Of a stretch of 64,000 nucleotides of DNA, positions 1-11,413 are shown in pieces. A program made the translations under genes and the position numbers. The notes beneath the pieces are model-generated. The model was given only the letters and a program-made list of their open reading frames with translations, ran no database searches and was not told the origin of the DNA. Numbering within the stretch: position 1 is the first letter of the stretch; each line of letters starts with the position of its first letter. Source of the stretch: Musa acuminata AAA Group (lineage: Eukaryota > Streptophyta > Magnoliopsida > Zingiberales > Musaceae); assembly GCF_036884655.1 (NCBI RefSeq), contig NC_088331.1, positions 18,509,501 to 18,573,500 of the forward strand, written 5' to 3'.

Positions 1-331
1 GGGTTAAAGAGAACGCCTCAATCGGGATCCACAAGCAAACATGTCCAAAAAATACTTCATAGACAATGCAAATTACAAACAGACTTTACAAGCTCTGAAC
101 AGTGGCACAACAAAGGGTAAAATGGTCCATTACAGACCGAAAAGCTCTCGCACGTGTCCACATGACACAACCTTTATTTACAAGCCTAAAGAGGCCACCA
201 ACCCAACTAAAATGGGATTATTATGCCTTCGGCCGCCCCTCTACATGTTGTACAAGGCATGAACATTCCAAAAGACACGGACATACATAAGCATTACGTC
301 AAACACCCTGTTTCGATGTTTGTCCGTGACA
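1..331 (-). mobile_element. Start of an unidentified LTR, probably Ty3/gypsy
   Basis: Read on the minus strand, this block begins with TGTCACGGACAAAC at 331 and interrupts the reversed Tork LTR next to it. The Tork homology seen at 60163-61448 stops exactly here. A TG start and an abrupt loss of homology are what an inserted LTR would show. No coding sequence is visible, and the body of the element lies left of the window, so the family cannot be fixed. The short open frames here are not genes. Confidence 0.45.
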
Positions 332-1528
332 TAGTGGGTATTGGATCTGCATCCAATAACCCAAGCCTTTTATATTAGTGGATCTCTATCCAATAATCTC
401 TCATGGGCTCTTATTGGATCTCATCTATGAGATCCAATAATTTAGGGGCTTATTGGATATCCAATAAGACAAGGGCTCCGTCTGATATCTCATATCTGAA
501 CTTCTACTCATCGTAATGCCTACCATATGTGTGTGGCCCTCTAGGCCCAATATCGAGCTGGCCATGAGTCATACCTGTCAGAACTCCTTCTAACTCAGTG
601 AATTATTATCTCTGTAATAATTCACTTGACTCATCAACTACGGACGTACTAGGCCACTACGCCGTAGTCCCCAGACGATATAGGGGAATCCAATCCATTG
701 GAACTATCTATCCTCAGTTACTATGTACCTATAGTCCCTCATCCATCTAATATCCTAGAGACCGTATATCGAGCATGATGTTGTCAGACCCATACGGTTT
801 CTACTCGAGTGTCGCTGTAATCGAATTTTCCCAGAGAACTCTTTCTCTCTCAACCCGAATGAGGGATTTGTTTGAGAAAAAACATATGGGATATTTCTCT
901 CATGATGCCGTGAGTGGATGATCCTCTATTGATACTCAATAGCCCTCATACGGTCGACTACCACTCCCAATGACCAGTTGTACTAGATCTAGGACAGCCA
1001 AACCTATAAGTCTGGTATCAAAGAGTGGAGCACTCATATAGGACATCCTTGGTGTCTCAAGTCTAAGGACCAGATATACCACTAGGACTACAGAATCGCT
1101 GTCTGACAATAAGGCATCATCAACCATCCAGCATTCCATAAGCGGATCAATCAGTGAACTCATTCTCCAATGAGCACCTGTACTGTATCCCTAGTGTCCC
1201 TACACGAGCGGCTATGAGACCCGCTGCATCCATTATATGGACGGGTATACAACACACCAGTCTGTCTGGTTATCACGATGTCCCTGTCGAGTAACCTATG
1301 ACCGGAATTATTTAGGATATGTGTTTAAAGGTGAATCAATCTCATTTTCATGATCTCATCACGATCCGATTCCCATTGCACAAATCCAAGGACATCACAA
1401 TATATATATGCATATATGCAATAGTTATAAAGTGATATATGCCAAAATATAATAAGCAAAAAGATTATGTATCAAGTCACACGTGTCATCACTCACATGA
1501 TTGGCTTGCTGGGCACCTATGACTTGCA
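332..1528 (-). mobile_element. Tork-like Ty1/copia LTR, partial, reversed
   Basis: The minus-strand sequence starts at 1528 with TGCAAGTCATAGG and aligns by eye to the Tork LTR copies at 29923 and 61724, including the segments around CACACGTGTCATCAC and CACTACGCCGTAG. About 1.2 kb of an LTR of about 1.6 kb is present. Its far end was cut by the insertion at 1-331. The right end abuts a Sirevirus LTR that has lost its start, so the parent Tork element probably inserted into that LTR. No coding sequence is present. Confidence 0.7.
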
Positions 1529-1944
1529 AACGGAAGTCCAGATGTTCGTCAGAAGTTCTGCGGGAACCAACCGAGAAGTCTAGGAGATTGCCATAGAAGC
1601 TTGTCGGAACTTGCCAAGAAGATCGTCGCAATGTCTATGAGCTTGCTGGGAGTCCGTCGGAGCATTGTCGAGAGTTCGTCCGATGTTCGCTGGAAGTATA
1701 CCGGAAGCTCGCCGGAAGAGCAATTGACGCACTAGAACATAAAGTGTAGTAATTATGTCTTAATTATCATAGTTAGAGCGTAAATTAAGTTCGGATTGGG
1801 AGGTATTCCCACTAACTTAATTAGGGGCCAATTGGGCCCTAAGTTGAGCTGGTTTCAGCTGGATTCAAGGCCCAATCAGGACCCTGAATTCCTGGCTGGC
1901 GGTGGCACTACCTAGGAGACTTGGTCTCCTAGGAATTCTAGGCA

Positions 1945-2096
1945 TTGGTACCACCCCTGTCAAGCGGTGGCACCGTCGACAATTATTACTACCAGCGGTG
2001 GTACCGCCCCTGTTAGGCGGTGGTAACACCCAAACTGAGCGGTAGTACCACCCAGTGTCAGGTGGTAGTACCACCCAGTAATGGCGGTGGCACCAC
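1945..2096. repeat. Palindromic GGTGGTACCACC-type array in Sirevirus LTR
   Basis: Several imperfect copies of an inverted repeat of the type GCGGTGGTACCACC follow one another just upstream of the TATA box at 2159. The GGTACC core matches the C-type LTR array at 30640-30830 and differs from the GGTGCCACC core of elements A and E. Open frames through the array are by-products of the repeat. Confidence 0.8.
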
Positions 2097-2158
2097 TAGT
2101 ACTCCAAAAATCTGGGATGAGACACTTCTTGGCTACATTTTTAAAAGCCATTGGGGTC

Positions 2159-2166
2159 TATAAATA
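2159..2166 (+). promoter_or_regulatory. LTR TATA box
   Basis: TATAAATA followed by CCCC sits about 60 bp downstream of the palindromic array. The same box at the same relative place occurs in every Sirevirus LTR here, which marks it as the probable retrotransposon promoter. Its own element is no longer complete. Confidence 0.7.
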
Positions 2167-2820
2167 CCCCACCCTTTCCTACATGAAAGGGCATGAAACC
2201 TATTGGCATAATCTTCGGTTCTTGAGCCTTAAAGTGTTGTAAAAGTTAGAGTTATCCTCCTTCATCTCTTAGCCTTGTAACCATCTAAGAAAGAGGAGTG
2301 AAACTTGTAAGGGTTGTCTCCTAAACCTACCAAAAGGAGAATAGTTGTAAACAGTAGTTGGCCTTCGCTTATTGAAGAGAGGCCTCTAGTGGGCGCTGGT
2401 GACCTCGTCGGAGGAGGAAGTCGAAAGTGGATGTAGGTCACGTTGACCGAACCACTCTAAAACTTGGTTTACATTTACTTTGAGCAACTTTCTTTTATAG
2501 AAAACTGCCTCTCCTCCTTACTGTGCTTTAACTACGTCTACATATGCTTTCATGTAAACATCTTCCGAGTTCGGCTTTAATCATACGAAGACTTTACGAA
2601 ACCGATGCTTTTCATTTGTGTAATTTACATTGCTGCAAATCACCTTAGTCTTCTCTTGCACTTTCACGAAATGTTTCGAGTATAAATTCCTTCCGAAATG
2701 GATTGAATTGAAACCATTCTCGTTGGAATCGGTTTCAATCGAAATAAGTTTTTTGAAATAGCGAAAGTTTTTCGCTGTACTAATTCACCCCCTCTCTTAG
2801 TGCCACTCTTGATCTTAACA

Positions 2821-3790
2821 AAATGTTCAAACACCATTGATACATTTTGAAATATTTCATATACCATTGATATGTTTCGAAATATTTCATTTGTCATTGA
2901 TATGCTCCGAAACATTTCATACGCCATTGATAAGCTCCGAAATGTTTCATTCGTTATTGATATGCTCCGAAACATTTCTTACGCCTTTGATATGCTCTGA
3001 AATGTTTCATTTGCCATTGTTATGCTCCGAAATGTTCCATATGCCATTTATATGCTCTGGAATATCTCATATGCTATTGATACGCTCCAATTACTCTATG
3101 CTCTATTTGTTATGAACCAAATATGTTTTGAATGTAATGGGATTTGCGATTTTGTATCTAATGAGATGGTATCCTTGAATCTCTTGTATTCTGCCTTGCA
3201 TTGTGATGCATTGTTTGTTTGAAACTGTCCCTTTTCATTTTGGATTTGTTTTGTCATTTGCTGAGCTATTTTTAGCTCACTCTATTGTTATATAAATCTT
3301 TCATGTTAGCTTGTCACTCTCTGAGATGTTTGTATTGGGCTGAGGTAGTGGAGAGCTATATAGAATCATGGGCAAGTCTTATTGGTTGTTATGTTATTGA
3401 TGCATAAGCATATTTTATATGTAATGAAATGTTATCGATGAACCGGAATGGATATATCATGTAAAAGTGTTAGAAGATCTCTCTTATTTGGAATATCAGA
3501 ATATTAAGTTTAGTTTATGATAATATGAACTTGTGGTAAATGGTTGGAGTTCTGATTGTATGAATTGTGTAGCTTGTGGATTTGTAAGTGTTGTTAATGT
3601 TTTGTTAAGTTGGATTGGGTTTTCATAAATGTAAATTATCGAGTGATGTGATACATGATTATAAACTGCATAGGTTTTATAGATGTGAATTTGATTGAAT
3701 ATTTTTCCAGTGTCCTCAAAAGTTAGTTTGGATCCTGGATTGGTTTGTGATAAAAATTTTAATAATATCGATTTTTTCAGGGGCGTGATA
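2821..3790 (+). mobile_element. Gypsy A 5' LTR, 3' part
   Basis: The block aligns by eye to the last 1.2 kb of the solo LTR at 25435-28530, including a 30-bp minisatellite and the terminal GGGGCGTGA(T/C)A. It ends at 3790, a few bases before a tRNA primer site at 3795. The first two thirds of this LTR are missing at the junction with the Sirevirus LTR on the left. Confidence 0.8.
2835..3090. repeat. 30-bp minisatellite in gypsy A LTR
   Basis: About eight units of roughly 30 bp are built on ATTGATATGCTCCGAAA followed by a variable TTTCAT tail. The same array recurs at 27335-27625 in the solo LTR. Because the unit is a multiple of three, it opens frames on both strands (repeating LICSE-type peptides) that should not be called genes. 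Confidence 0.85.
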
Positions 3791-3794
3791 GAGG

Positions 3795-3810
3795 TGGTAT
3801 CAAAGCATGG
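3795..3810 (+). other. Primer binding site, gypsy A (tRNA-iMet)
   Basis: TGGTATCAAAGCATGG lies four bases after the LTR end. It matches the plant initiator-Met primer site TGGTATCAGAGC with one difference in its first 12 bases. It fixes the element as plus-strand and marks the start of its internal region. Confidence 0.8.
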
Positions 3811-4372
3811 TTTGAGGATCACTGAAATATTTGATATGTTGATGTGCAAAATATATTAAGGTCTAGTAAACTATAGTAATCGGTGAAATATTTCTTTGAT
3901 GTATTTTAGGAGTCCAGGAGGACGAGGACATTTGGTTCTCCTACTTCATCTGGTTTTGATTAATTAAGTGGGATGAAAGGGGTGATCGGTGATATTGAAT
4001 CAGATTGGCACAGTGGAAGCATGGTGAACAAAATCCATTGGTGGCAGAAAAATGGATGATGCAAATGGAGAAGATATTTGATGTACGAAATTGTTCCGAT
4101 GATCAAAAGATTTCTTTTGCCACCTTATATTGGAAGTAGTGGCTGATCATTAATGGGAACAATGAAAAGAATTTTTGGAGATCAGTGGCAAGAATGATGA
4201 GGACAAGTTTACTAATAAAAATATGATTGTAAATGAATCAGAAAGTGATAACAAGAGGGTCAAGACATCTGGATTTGAAAAGAGAAGTCAACACAAAAGG
4301 CTCAATAATATGTAAGATGCAGGTTACATTACGAAACAAGTTTGTATTTTTGGATGATTGGAGCCTATTTTG
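3811..4372 (+). pseudogene. gag: Gypsy A gag remnant, interrupted
   Basis: After a short leader, a plus-strand frame near 4015-4130 reads AEKWMMQMEKIFDV followed by DDQKISFATLYW. This is the hallmark start of the Ty3/gypsy gag domain (Retrotrans_gag), in which AE.W...(M/I)EKIF and (D/E)(D/E)QK..(F/A)A are typical. Stop codons follow soon after, so the gene is dead. At 4372 Sirevirus A interrupts it, and the reading resumes at 14508 with a zinc-knuckle-like CGK..H segment. The role would have been the nucleocapsid protein of the element. Confidence 0.6.
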
Positions 4373-5829
4373 TGTTAGGATCGGAGCGGCACTAAGAGGG
4401 GGGGGGGGCGTGAATTAGTGCAGTGGATTAAAACTCGTAAGTTTGAAATCGATTTCATAAATGTGTAGAGATTTCAATTCGACGAAGGATGACTTAGCTA
4501 AAATAGCTCGAGTAAAGGTAGTCAAGAGTAGGGAGATGAAAATCGAACGATTTGCAGATAAGTAAAGAAATGATTCAGAAAATTAAACCCTCACACATTC
4601 AAGGAACACCACGATGTATAGTGGTTCGGTCAAATGACCTACATCCACTTTTAAAGCCTTCTTCGATGAGGCTCCCAACTTCCACTAGCAAATCACTTTG
4701 AAGGGGAAGGACCAAATACCCCTCTTACAACCTTCTTACAAGTGGTTCACACTCTTACAGATTTTTCAAAGAGAAAGAGGGAGGTGAACACTTAAGCTAT
4801 TGAAAACAAGACTTTGCTAGAGCTTTTTCTCAATTTCTAACTTCTCAAAAAGGTGTTGTCTCTACTGAGAATTGAGTGGTATTTATTGGCCCTAAGAGGA
4901 TTCAAATTTGGGATCCAAATTTGAATTGCTTTTGGGTTTTCCGGTGCTGGCAGTGCCACCGCTTGTTAGTGTCTTACACTGACAGTGTACTGGCGGTGCC
5001 ACCGCCAGGCCTCTCAGGTTTTGGGCAGTGCCACTGCCCAGTCTAGTAGTGTACTAGCGGTGCCACCGCCGGACCTCTTGGGTTCTGGGTGGTGCCACTG
5101 CCCAGTCCAGCAGTGTACTGGCGGTGCCACCGCCGGACTTCTCGGGTTCTAGGCGGTGCCACCGCCCAGTCTGACAATGTAATGGTAGTGCCACCATCGG
5201 ACCTCTCGAGTTCTGGGTGATGCCATCGCCCAGTCCAGCAGTGCCACCGCCTGGACTGTTCTAGCTCACTAGTTGGGCTTCCAAACTTGGCCCAAACCAG
5301 TCCAAACTCGAGCTCAATTGGCCCTTAACCGGGTTATAGGATTAACCCTTAATCCTAACCCAAATTATATACAAACTACGAAATTAAGACATAGCCCTAA
5401 GCAAATTTTAACCGGCAACATCGAGTTTCCTTCCGGCGAGCTCTCCGGCGAACTTCTAGTAGACTTCTGATACACCCTCGGATTTTTTCCGGTGGACTCC
5501 CAACAGGCTCCCAATCTTGTGGCGAGTTCAATAAGTCTTTGGCAAGTATATGAACCTTCTCAGTGATCTCCGTGAACCTCCGATGATCTGTCCTGTGGAC
5601 TTCCAAAAACTTCGGCAATTCCCCGATACTTTCTCATTTGGTTCCGGTAGCACTTCCGACGATTCTTCGGACTTTCGACGGACTCTCGAACACCCATCGA
5701 ACTTGACTCTGGTAAACTTGCTTTATGTCTTCAAGCTGTCGTAGTTAATCCTGCACACTTAACTCAATAATATGGATTAGATCAACTAATCCATCAATTG
5801 ACTTCATCATCAAAATCTGAGATTCAATA
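4373..5829 (-). repeat. 3' LTR of Sirevirus A
   Basis: The LTR runs from TGTTAGGATC at 4373 to TTCAATA at 5829 as read on the plus strand. It contains the G-run flanked by GCACTAA and TTAGTGC, the palindromic array at 4930-5260 and the CCGGCGAGCT-type region. The TATA position (about 4892-4899) reads TATTTATT on the plus strand, one base off the box in the other copies. The outer end has TA instead of CA, showing age. Confidence 0.85.
4930..5260. repeat. GGCGGTGCCACCGCC palindrome array
   Basis: Units of about 60 bp each contain GCGGTGCCACCGCC, an inverted repeat of 7-bp arms around one base, followed by phrases like GGACCTCTCGGGTTCTGGG. The array lies on the upstream side of the LTR promoter. 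Equivalent arrays sit at 11960-12160, 13670-13970 and 58305-58500. Confidence 0.85.
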
Positions 5830-5842
5830 ATCTCCCCCTTTT
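5830..5842 (-). other. Polypurine tract of Sirevirus A
   Basis: Read on the minus strand, AAAAGGGGGAGAT lies directly before the 3' LTR, where plus-strand DNA synthesis of a retrotransposon is primed. A second purine run (AGGGGGAGTTAT on the minus strand) lies near 5880-5890 and a third near 6380-6400. Confidence 0.75.
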
Positions 5843-6747
5843 AGATGATGACATTCAATTGATGACGGAGTTAATCATAACTCCCCCTATCTATATGTCA
5901 TATTATGATAAGATAAAAACACTTGAATTCAATCTCTTTGAATTCAAGCCTAAACCGATAAGTTCTATCCATTGAACTTATCGTTATTTTTAATAAGCAT
6001 GAGCAAATACGAAACTTCGTATTTCTCATAATTTTAAGGCATGAAAATTATTTTTAAGCCGAATGATAAAAGGCAATTATCATTTCGATAAGAAATAATA
6101 ATAATATGAAATTTAAACATGGATCTCACGATATAAATGCAAGGCATGATTTCATATGATCATGAGATGATTGCTTATCATATATATAAAAAAATGATAA
6201 ACATGATATGACAACCAATCTAAAAACTTTCATATTCGATATGCTCAAAAAGTTTTGCGATGCTTTTATAGAATATAACACATATAAGATATTTTTCATT
6301 GCATTATACAACCTATAAGCTATTGCACTACGATACATATGCTAATTTCATATTTGCACAAGTCATCAATCTTTTGCACATTATTTTCCCTCTTTGTCAT
6401 CAACAAAAAGGAGATGAGTTTTCAAGCATAAAACTCGTGATCATTGAAGTCATTCATAAAATCATCTCATAAAAAAAAAATCTTGAAAAAGAGATGTTAA
6501 AATTGACAAAGCTTCAACTTGGCATTAAGATCGATCATTCAAAGAAGATATCAAATCATCCAAAATAACATGAAGGTGCCATCAAAATGTTGACAAAATT
6601 TCGGAAAGAAACATCCAACATCATATACTAGGATAATGTCAAACGCATGTCAAGGTAGCATAGAGATTTACAATAATAAGAAAGAAATCAAATCCACGAA
6701 AATCGAAAAGATGATGAAAATTTTTTGGAAAATATATACAATCAAGC
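5843..6747 (-). other. 3' untranslated region of Sirevirus A
   Basis: About 900 bp of AT-rich DNA lies between the end of pol and the polypurine tract. I see no coding frame of substance and no ORF3 gene like the one in elements C and D. Further purine-run words recur here, for instance TTTGTCATCAACAAAAAGG beside a CCCTCT run near 6390. Confidence 0.6.
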
Positions 6748-8106
6748 TCATTCACAAGAATAATTTAACATGCCTAATTCCCTTCTAATAAAGTCAAATT
6801 GATCTTCATTTAAGGCTTTTATGAAAATGTCCGTTAATTGATGCTTTGTATCAATAAATTCTAGAATGACTTTATTATTATTGACATGATCTCGTATAAA
6901 GTGATGCCTAATGTCAATATGCTTAGTTCTAGAGTGTTGAATTGGATTTTTGGTTAGACAAATAGCACTTGTATTATCACATTTTATGGGAATGTTCTTT
7001 AAGTAAATTCCATAGTCTTCCAACGTATTTTTCATCTAAACAACTTGTGCACAGCATGCACTTACAGCTATGTATTCGGCTTCTACAATAGATAGTATAA
7101 TCGAATTTTGTTTCTTGGAAGTCCAAGAAACAAGTGCATGTCTTAAAAATTGACATGTTCCAGATGTGCTTTTTCTATCTATCCTACATCCACCAAAATC
7201 GACATCTGTATAAGCTATTAAATCAAAATGATCAGATTTTGGATACCATAATCCTAAATTAGGAGTTCCTTTAAGATATCTAAGGATTCTTTTAACACTT
7301 TTAAGATGAGACAATTTAGGATTAGCTTGAAACCTAGCACAAAGTCCTACACTAAACATGATATCTAGTCTAGTTGCGGTGAGGTACAGTAAACTATCAA
7401 TCATTCCCCTATATGTTTTTTTATCAAAGCTTTCACCACTTTCATCCATGTCTAACTTAGTGGAAGCACTCATAGGAGTGTTTATAGCTTTTGAACTATC
7501 CATGTTAAATCGTTTTAATAATTCTAATGTATATTTAGATTGATTAAGAAATATACCATTACTAAGTTGTTTAATTTGCCATCCTAAAAAGAAGGTTAAT
7601 TCTCCCATTAGGCTCATTTCAAATTCATGACTCATACATTTGGTAAATGATTCACATAGTGATTCATCCAAAGAACCAAAAATGATATCGTCAACATAAA
7701 TTTGAACAATAAGAAAATTATTTTCAAAATATTTGATAAACAATGTATTATCAACCTTGCCTTTTGTAAAGTTATTTAAAATAAGAAAGGAACTAATCCT
7801 TTTATACCAAGCTCTAGGAGTTTATTTTAAACCATAGAGAGCTTTAGTCAATTTAAATACATGATTAGGAAGAAAAGAATTTTCAAATGCGGGAGGTTGT
7901 TCAACATACACTTCTTTGGAAAGAAAACCATTTAAGAAAACACTTTTGACATCCATTTGAAATAGTTTAAAATCATTACTACTAGCATAGGCAAAGAGCA
8001 TCCTAATGGCTTCTAATCTTGCCATAGGAGCGAAGGTCTCTTTATAGTCGATACCTTCTTTTTGGTTAAAACCTTTGGTTACTAGTCTAGCCTTGTTTCT
8101 AACCAT
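6748..8106 (-). pseudogene. pol: Reverse transcriptase and RNase H of Sirevirus A, broken
   Basis: The minus-strand translation reads the Ty1/copia RVT_2 reverse transcriptase: an N-terminal part with [17 protein letters not shown] and [12 protein letters not shown] (8106-7822), the catalytic YVDDIIFGS near 7690, and FFLGWQIKQ. RNase H follows with DVDFGGCRIDRKSTSG, EAEYIAVSACC and NTSAICLTKNP, ending with RRELGML at about 6760. All blocks share one frame but stop codons at about 7821, 7744 and 7036 split the gene. It would copy element RNA into DNA inside virus-like particles. This copy cannot make a full enzyme. Confidence 0.85.
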
Positions 8107-9354
8107 GATACTGTATTTATCTTGCTTGTTTTTAAAGACTCATTTAGTACTAATGACTAAATGGTCACTAGGTCTAGGAACAAGCTTCCATACCTCATTC
8201 CTCTCAAATTGGTTCAATTCCTCTTGCATTGCAATAACCCATGAAGCATCTTTCAAGGCTTCGTCAATGCATTTAGGTTCAATTTGAGAAAGGAAGGCGG
8301 CATTAATAGAAAAATTCTTGAAAGAAGAACGAGTTTGAATCCCTTTTGATGTATCTCCTATAATTAACTCCTTTGGATGAGCATCTACGTACTTTCATTC
8401 CTTGGGTAAGGAAATTTCGGAAGAAGATGCATCCAAGTTACTATTTTGAGGAGGGGGTTCATTTAAATTCAAATTATCAAAACCAAGATCATCATCAAAA
8501 TCATTTTTCTTTAACTCGAAAATTTCATTAAAAACTACATGAATAGACTCTTATATAACAAAAGTTCTTTTGTTAAAAACACGAAAAGCCTTAGAAACGG
8601 AAGAGTAACCAAGAAAGATACCTTCATCGGATTTAGCATTAAATTTTCCTAAGGCATCATTTTCATTCAAAATAAAGCATTTGCAACCGAAAACTTTAAA
8701 ATAAGAAATATTTGGTTTTTGATTATTCCATAATTCATAAGGAGTTTTTGATAGAAATGGTCTTATTAGAATCCTATTCATGACATAGCAAGTCGTATTA
8801 ACGGCTTCGGCCCAAAAATACTTAGATAGACTATGTTTATTTAATATGGTTCTTGCCATTTCTTGTAAATTTCTATTTTTTCTTTCAACTATCCCATTTT
8901 GTTGAGGATTTCTTAGAGTGGAGAAGTTGTGATTATATCCATTGGATTCACAAAAACTTTGAAAGACACGATTTTGAAATTCGCCACCATGATCACTCCA
9001 AATTGATAAAATCATGAAGCCTTTTTCGTTTTGAGTAAGTTTACAAAATTTAGAGAAATATTTGAAACAATCACTTTTGTGAGCCAAGAAATAGGTCCAA
9101 ATGTATCTACTATAGTCATCTACAATTACGAAGGCATATTTGCTTCCTCCTAGACTCGTTGTGTTAATTAGTCCAAATAAGTCCAAATAGATCAATTGCA
9201 ATGGTCTAGTGGTGCTAATTTGATTTTTTGGTTTGAAACTAGTTTTTATTTGTTTTCCTAGTTGACAAGCATCACACACTTTGTCCTTAACAAACTTCAT
9301 AATGGGAATCCCTTGTACTAATTCTCTAGATGAAATCTTATATATTAGTTTCAT
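8107..9354 (-). pseudogene. pol: Integrase of Sirevirus A, broken
   Basis: The intact stretch 9354-8551 (267 aa) carries the C-terminal half of the zinc-binding region (CDACQLGKQ), then the catalytic core (rve) with the first acidic residue in IYLDLFG, the second in WSDHGGEF, and the glutamate in PQQNGIVERKNR, followed by the copia-specific YELWNNQKPN and GCKCFILNE. From 8550 to 8107 the linker to RT is interrupted by stops. The family inserts element DNA into the genome. The zinc-finger histidines would fall upstream of 9354, past a stop. Confidence 0.8.
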
Positions 9355-9792
9355 ACTTGCATGGCCTAATCTCCTATGCCAAAGCCAAGCATCATTATTT
9401 AAAGCGAAAAAATATATTTTATTATTAAGTTCATCAAGGTTGATGGTGTAGACATTATTTTGTTTTTAGGCAATCATTGATATGTTATTGTTTGGTTTTT
9501 CAATAATGCACACATTCGATTCAAATCTAACGACGTAACCTTTATCGTATAATTGACTAATGCTTAAGATATTATGTTTTAATCTATAAACTAGCAACAC
9601 ATCATCAATTGAAAAACTTAATTTGTTACTTATGGTTCCCTTGCCAATGATTTTACCTTTGTTGTTATCTCCGAAGGTGATATACCCTTCTTCTTTGCTA
9701 GTGAGCATAGAGAAATAAGATGGATCTCTGGTCATGTACCTTGAGTATCCACTATCAAGATACCATCTCTTGCTCCTAGCTTATGAGTTTGT
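9355..9792 (-). pseudogene. pol: Protease remnant and GAG-pre-integrase of Sirevirus A
   Basis: Just after the amber codon at 9793-9795 the frame reads ARSKRWYLDSGYSRYMT, the aspartic protease signature of Ty1/copia elements (usually WYLDSGCSRHMTG). Two usual residues are changed: C to Y and H to Y. It continues through FGDNNKGKIIGKG and LLVYRLKHNILSISQL, typical of the GAG-pre-integrase part. A stop near 9465 and others before 9355 break it. Confidence 0.75.
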
Positions 9793-11361
9793 CTATAAAA
9801 GAGGATGGTTTTTAGGTACCCATTTGATTTTGGGTACCTAAAAAATTGATCTACTAATTTTGTCATATATCATTGAATTATTTATAGTTCCTTTAGGAAC
9901 CCATATCAACTTATGTGGACTAATTTTCTTAAATGGACATTTGTAAACAACATGTTCAGATTTACAACACAAGTTGCATTTCAAATGAGGTGAAACATGT
10001 AATGTTGGTCCTTTAATGAAGGTGGTAGGATTTTGGTGAGATCCTCTCATAAAACCAATTCCACTTCTATTTGCGACATGACCCTTGTTTGCAAGGATCA
10101 TGTCTAAGCATTTGCTACCGACCTTAAACTTGTTTAAGGTCTCTTTAAGTAGCAAATTCTCATTTTTTATTGCTTTTAAGTGTTCACACTCAGAGCATGG
10201 AGGAGTTTGAAGACTATCAAGCTTATTTTGTAGTAAGGCATGCTCTTTCTTTAATAGATTGAACTTCTTACTAATAGTTCTACACTCATCAAATAATTCA
10301 TGAAAAGCGATAAAAAGTTCATCGAAAGATAAATCTTCATTAATTAAATCACATACCTCTCCTCCTAAAGCCATTAGCGCGAAGTTTGCCTCCTCTTTGT
10401 TGCTATCTTCTTCATTCTCGAAATCACTTGAGTCGTCCCAAGTTGCTTTTAAAGCTTTTTTCATCTTCGGTTGCTTCTTCTTGGCTTGGGGGCATTCATT
10501 TTTGAAGTGCCCCAGCTTCTTGCATTCATAGCATATTACTTGATCCTTTTTATGTTCAAATTTGTTTTTGGTGTTATTTTCAAATTTGTTCTTTCTTATA
10601 AATTTTTTAAATTTTTGAGTTAAAAGTGCAATGTCGTCGTCACTTTCCTCATCACTTGATGTTCTTTTCAAGTGGTCTTCTTATGTTCTAAGTGTCATAT
10701 CCTTCCTGTTCTTTGAAAGGGGGTTCTCGAGCTCTTCATGAGCATGACACGTCATTTCGTAGGTCATTAGAGACCCAATAAGTTCTTTGAGAGGAAATGT
10801 TTTAAGGTCCTTGGCCTCTTGAATGACCATAACTTTTGGATCCCAACTCTTTGGAAGGGATCTTAAAATTTTAGTTACTAGTTCAAAATTAGAAAAATCT
10901 TTACCGAGAGCTTTGAGTCCATTGATGACATCCGTGAAACGGGTATACATGTCTCCGATGGACTCACTTGGTTTCATCCGAAAAAGTTCATAAGAATGCA
11001 CAAGAATGTTGATTTTGGACTCTTTCACTCAGCTAGTGCCTTTATGAGTGACCTCAAGAGTTCTCCAAATATCAAAAGCCGAATCGCAAATCAAAACACG
11101 ATTAAATTCATTTTTGTCAAGTGCACAAAACAAGGCATTCGTAGCCTTTGCGTTTAAAGCAAAAACCTTCTTCTCCGATTCATCCCATTCGCTTATCGGA
11201 AGAGAAGATTTTTGAAATCTATTTTCGACAATATTCTAAAGCTCAAAATCCATGGAAACAAGGAAGATCCTCATACGAGTCTTCCAATACATGTAATCCG
11301 ACCCATTAAACATAGGCGGACGTGTAATAGAGTGACCCTCTTGCATGCCGGAATAAGCCAT
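9793..11361 (-). pseudogene. gag: Gag of Sirevirus A, broken
   Basis: The start is the ATG at 11361 (MAYSGMQEGHSITRPPMF), 39 bp past the primer site and matching the intact gag of element D at 39620. The DUF4219/UBN2 gag fold runs to about 10740. A CX2CX4HX4C zinc knuckle (CYECKKLGHFKNEC) lies near 10530 and a second, less regular one (CNLCCKSEHVVYKC) near 9960. Stop codons near 11237, 11030 and 10680 interrupt it. The gene ends at TAG 9793-9795 with pol in the same frame behind it. It would form the particle and bind RNA. Confidence 0.85.
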
Positions 11362-11399
11362 CTCTCTTGGGTATTAAACCAAATATAAGAGTGACCCTC

Positions 11400-11411
11400 G
11401 CTCTAATACCA
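11400..11411 (-). other. Primer binding site, Sirevirus A (tRNA-iMet)
   Basis: Read on the minus strand, TGGTATTAGAGC lies two bases beyond the LTR end. It differs from the plant initiator-Met primer site TGGTATCAGAGC at one base. Confidence 0.8.
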
Positions 11412-11413
11412 AT

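Larger units (their letters stand above)
1529..2820 (+). mobile_element. Sirevirus-like LTR, plus orientation, 5' end missing
   Basis: This block ends with GATCTTAACA at 2820, the same end that all Sirevirus LTRs in the window carry (usually GATCCTAACA). Just inside that end lies the conserved C-run flanked by CTAATTCA and CTTAGTG. Upstream come a TATA box, a palindromic array and a region rich in CGGAAGTC- and GTTCGTC-type words, in the same order as the other copies. Base choice is closest to the LTRs of element C. The LTR start was removed by the Tork insertion on its left. On the right it abuts a gypsy A LTR, its likely target. Confidence 0.8.

Noticed and set aside
41..290. Short plus-strand frames at the left edge
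   Set aside because: Unmatched to any domain and inside what appears to be an LTR start on the other strand.
2837..3115. Membrane-like LICSE repeat protein
   Set aside because: Translation of the 30-bp LTR minisatellite; the homologous frame at 27329-27643 is likewise an artefact.
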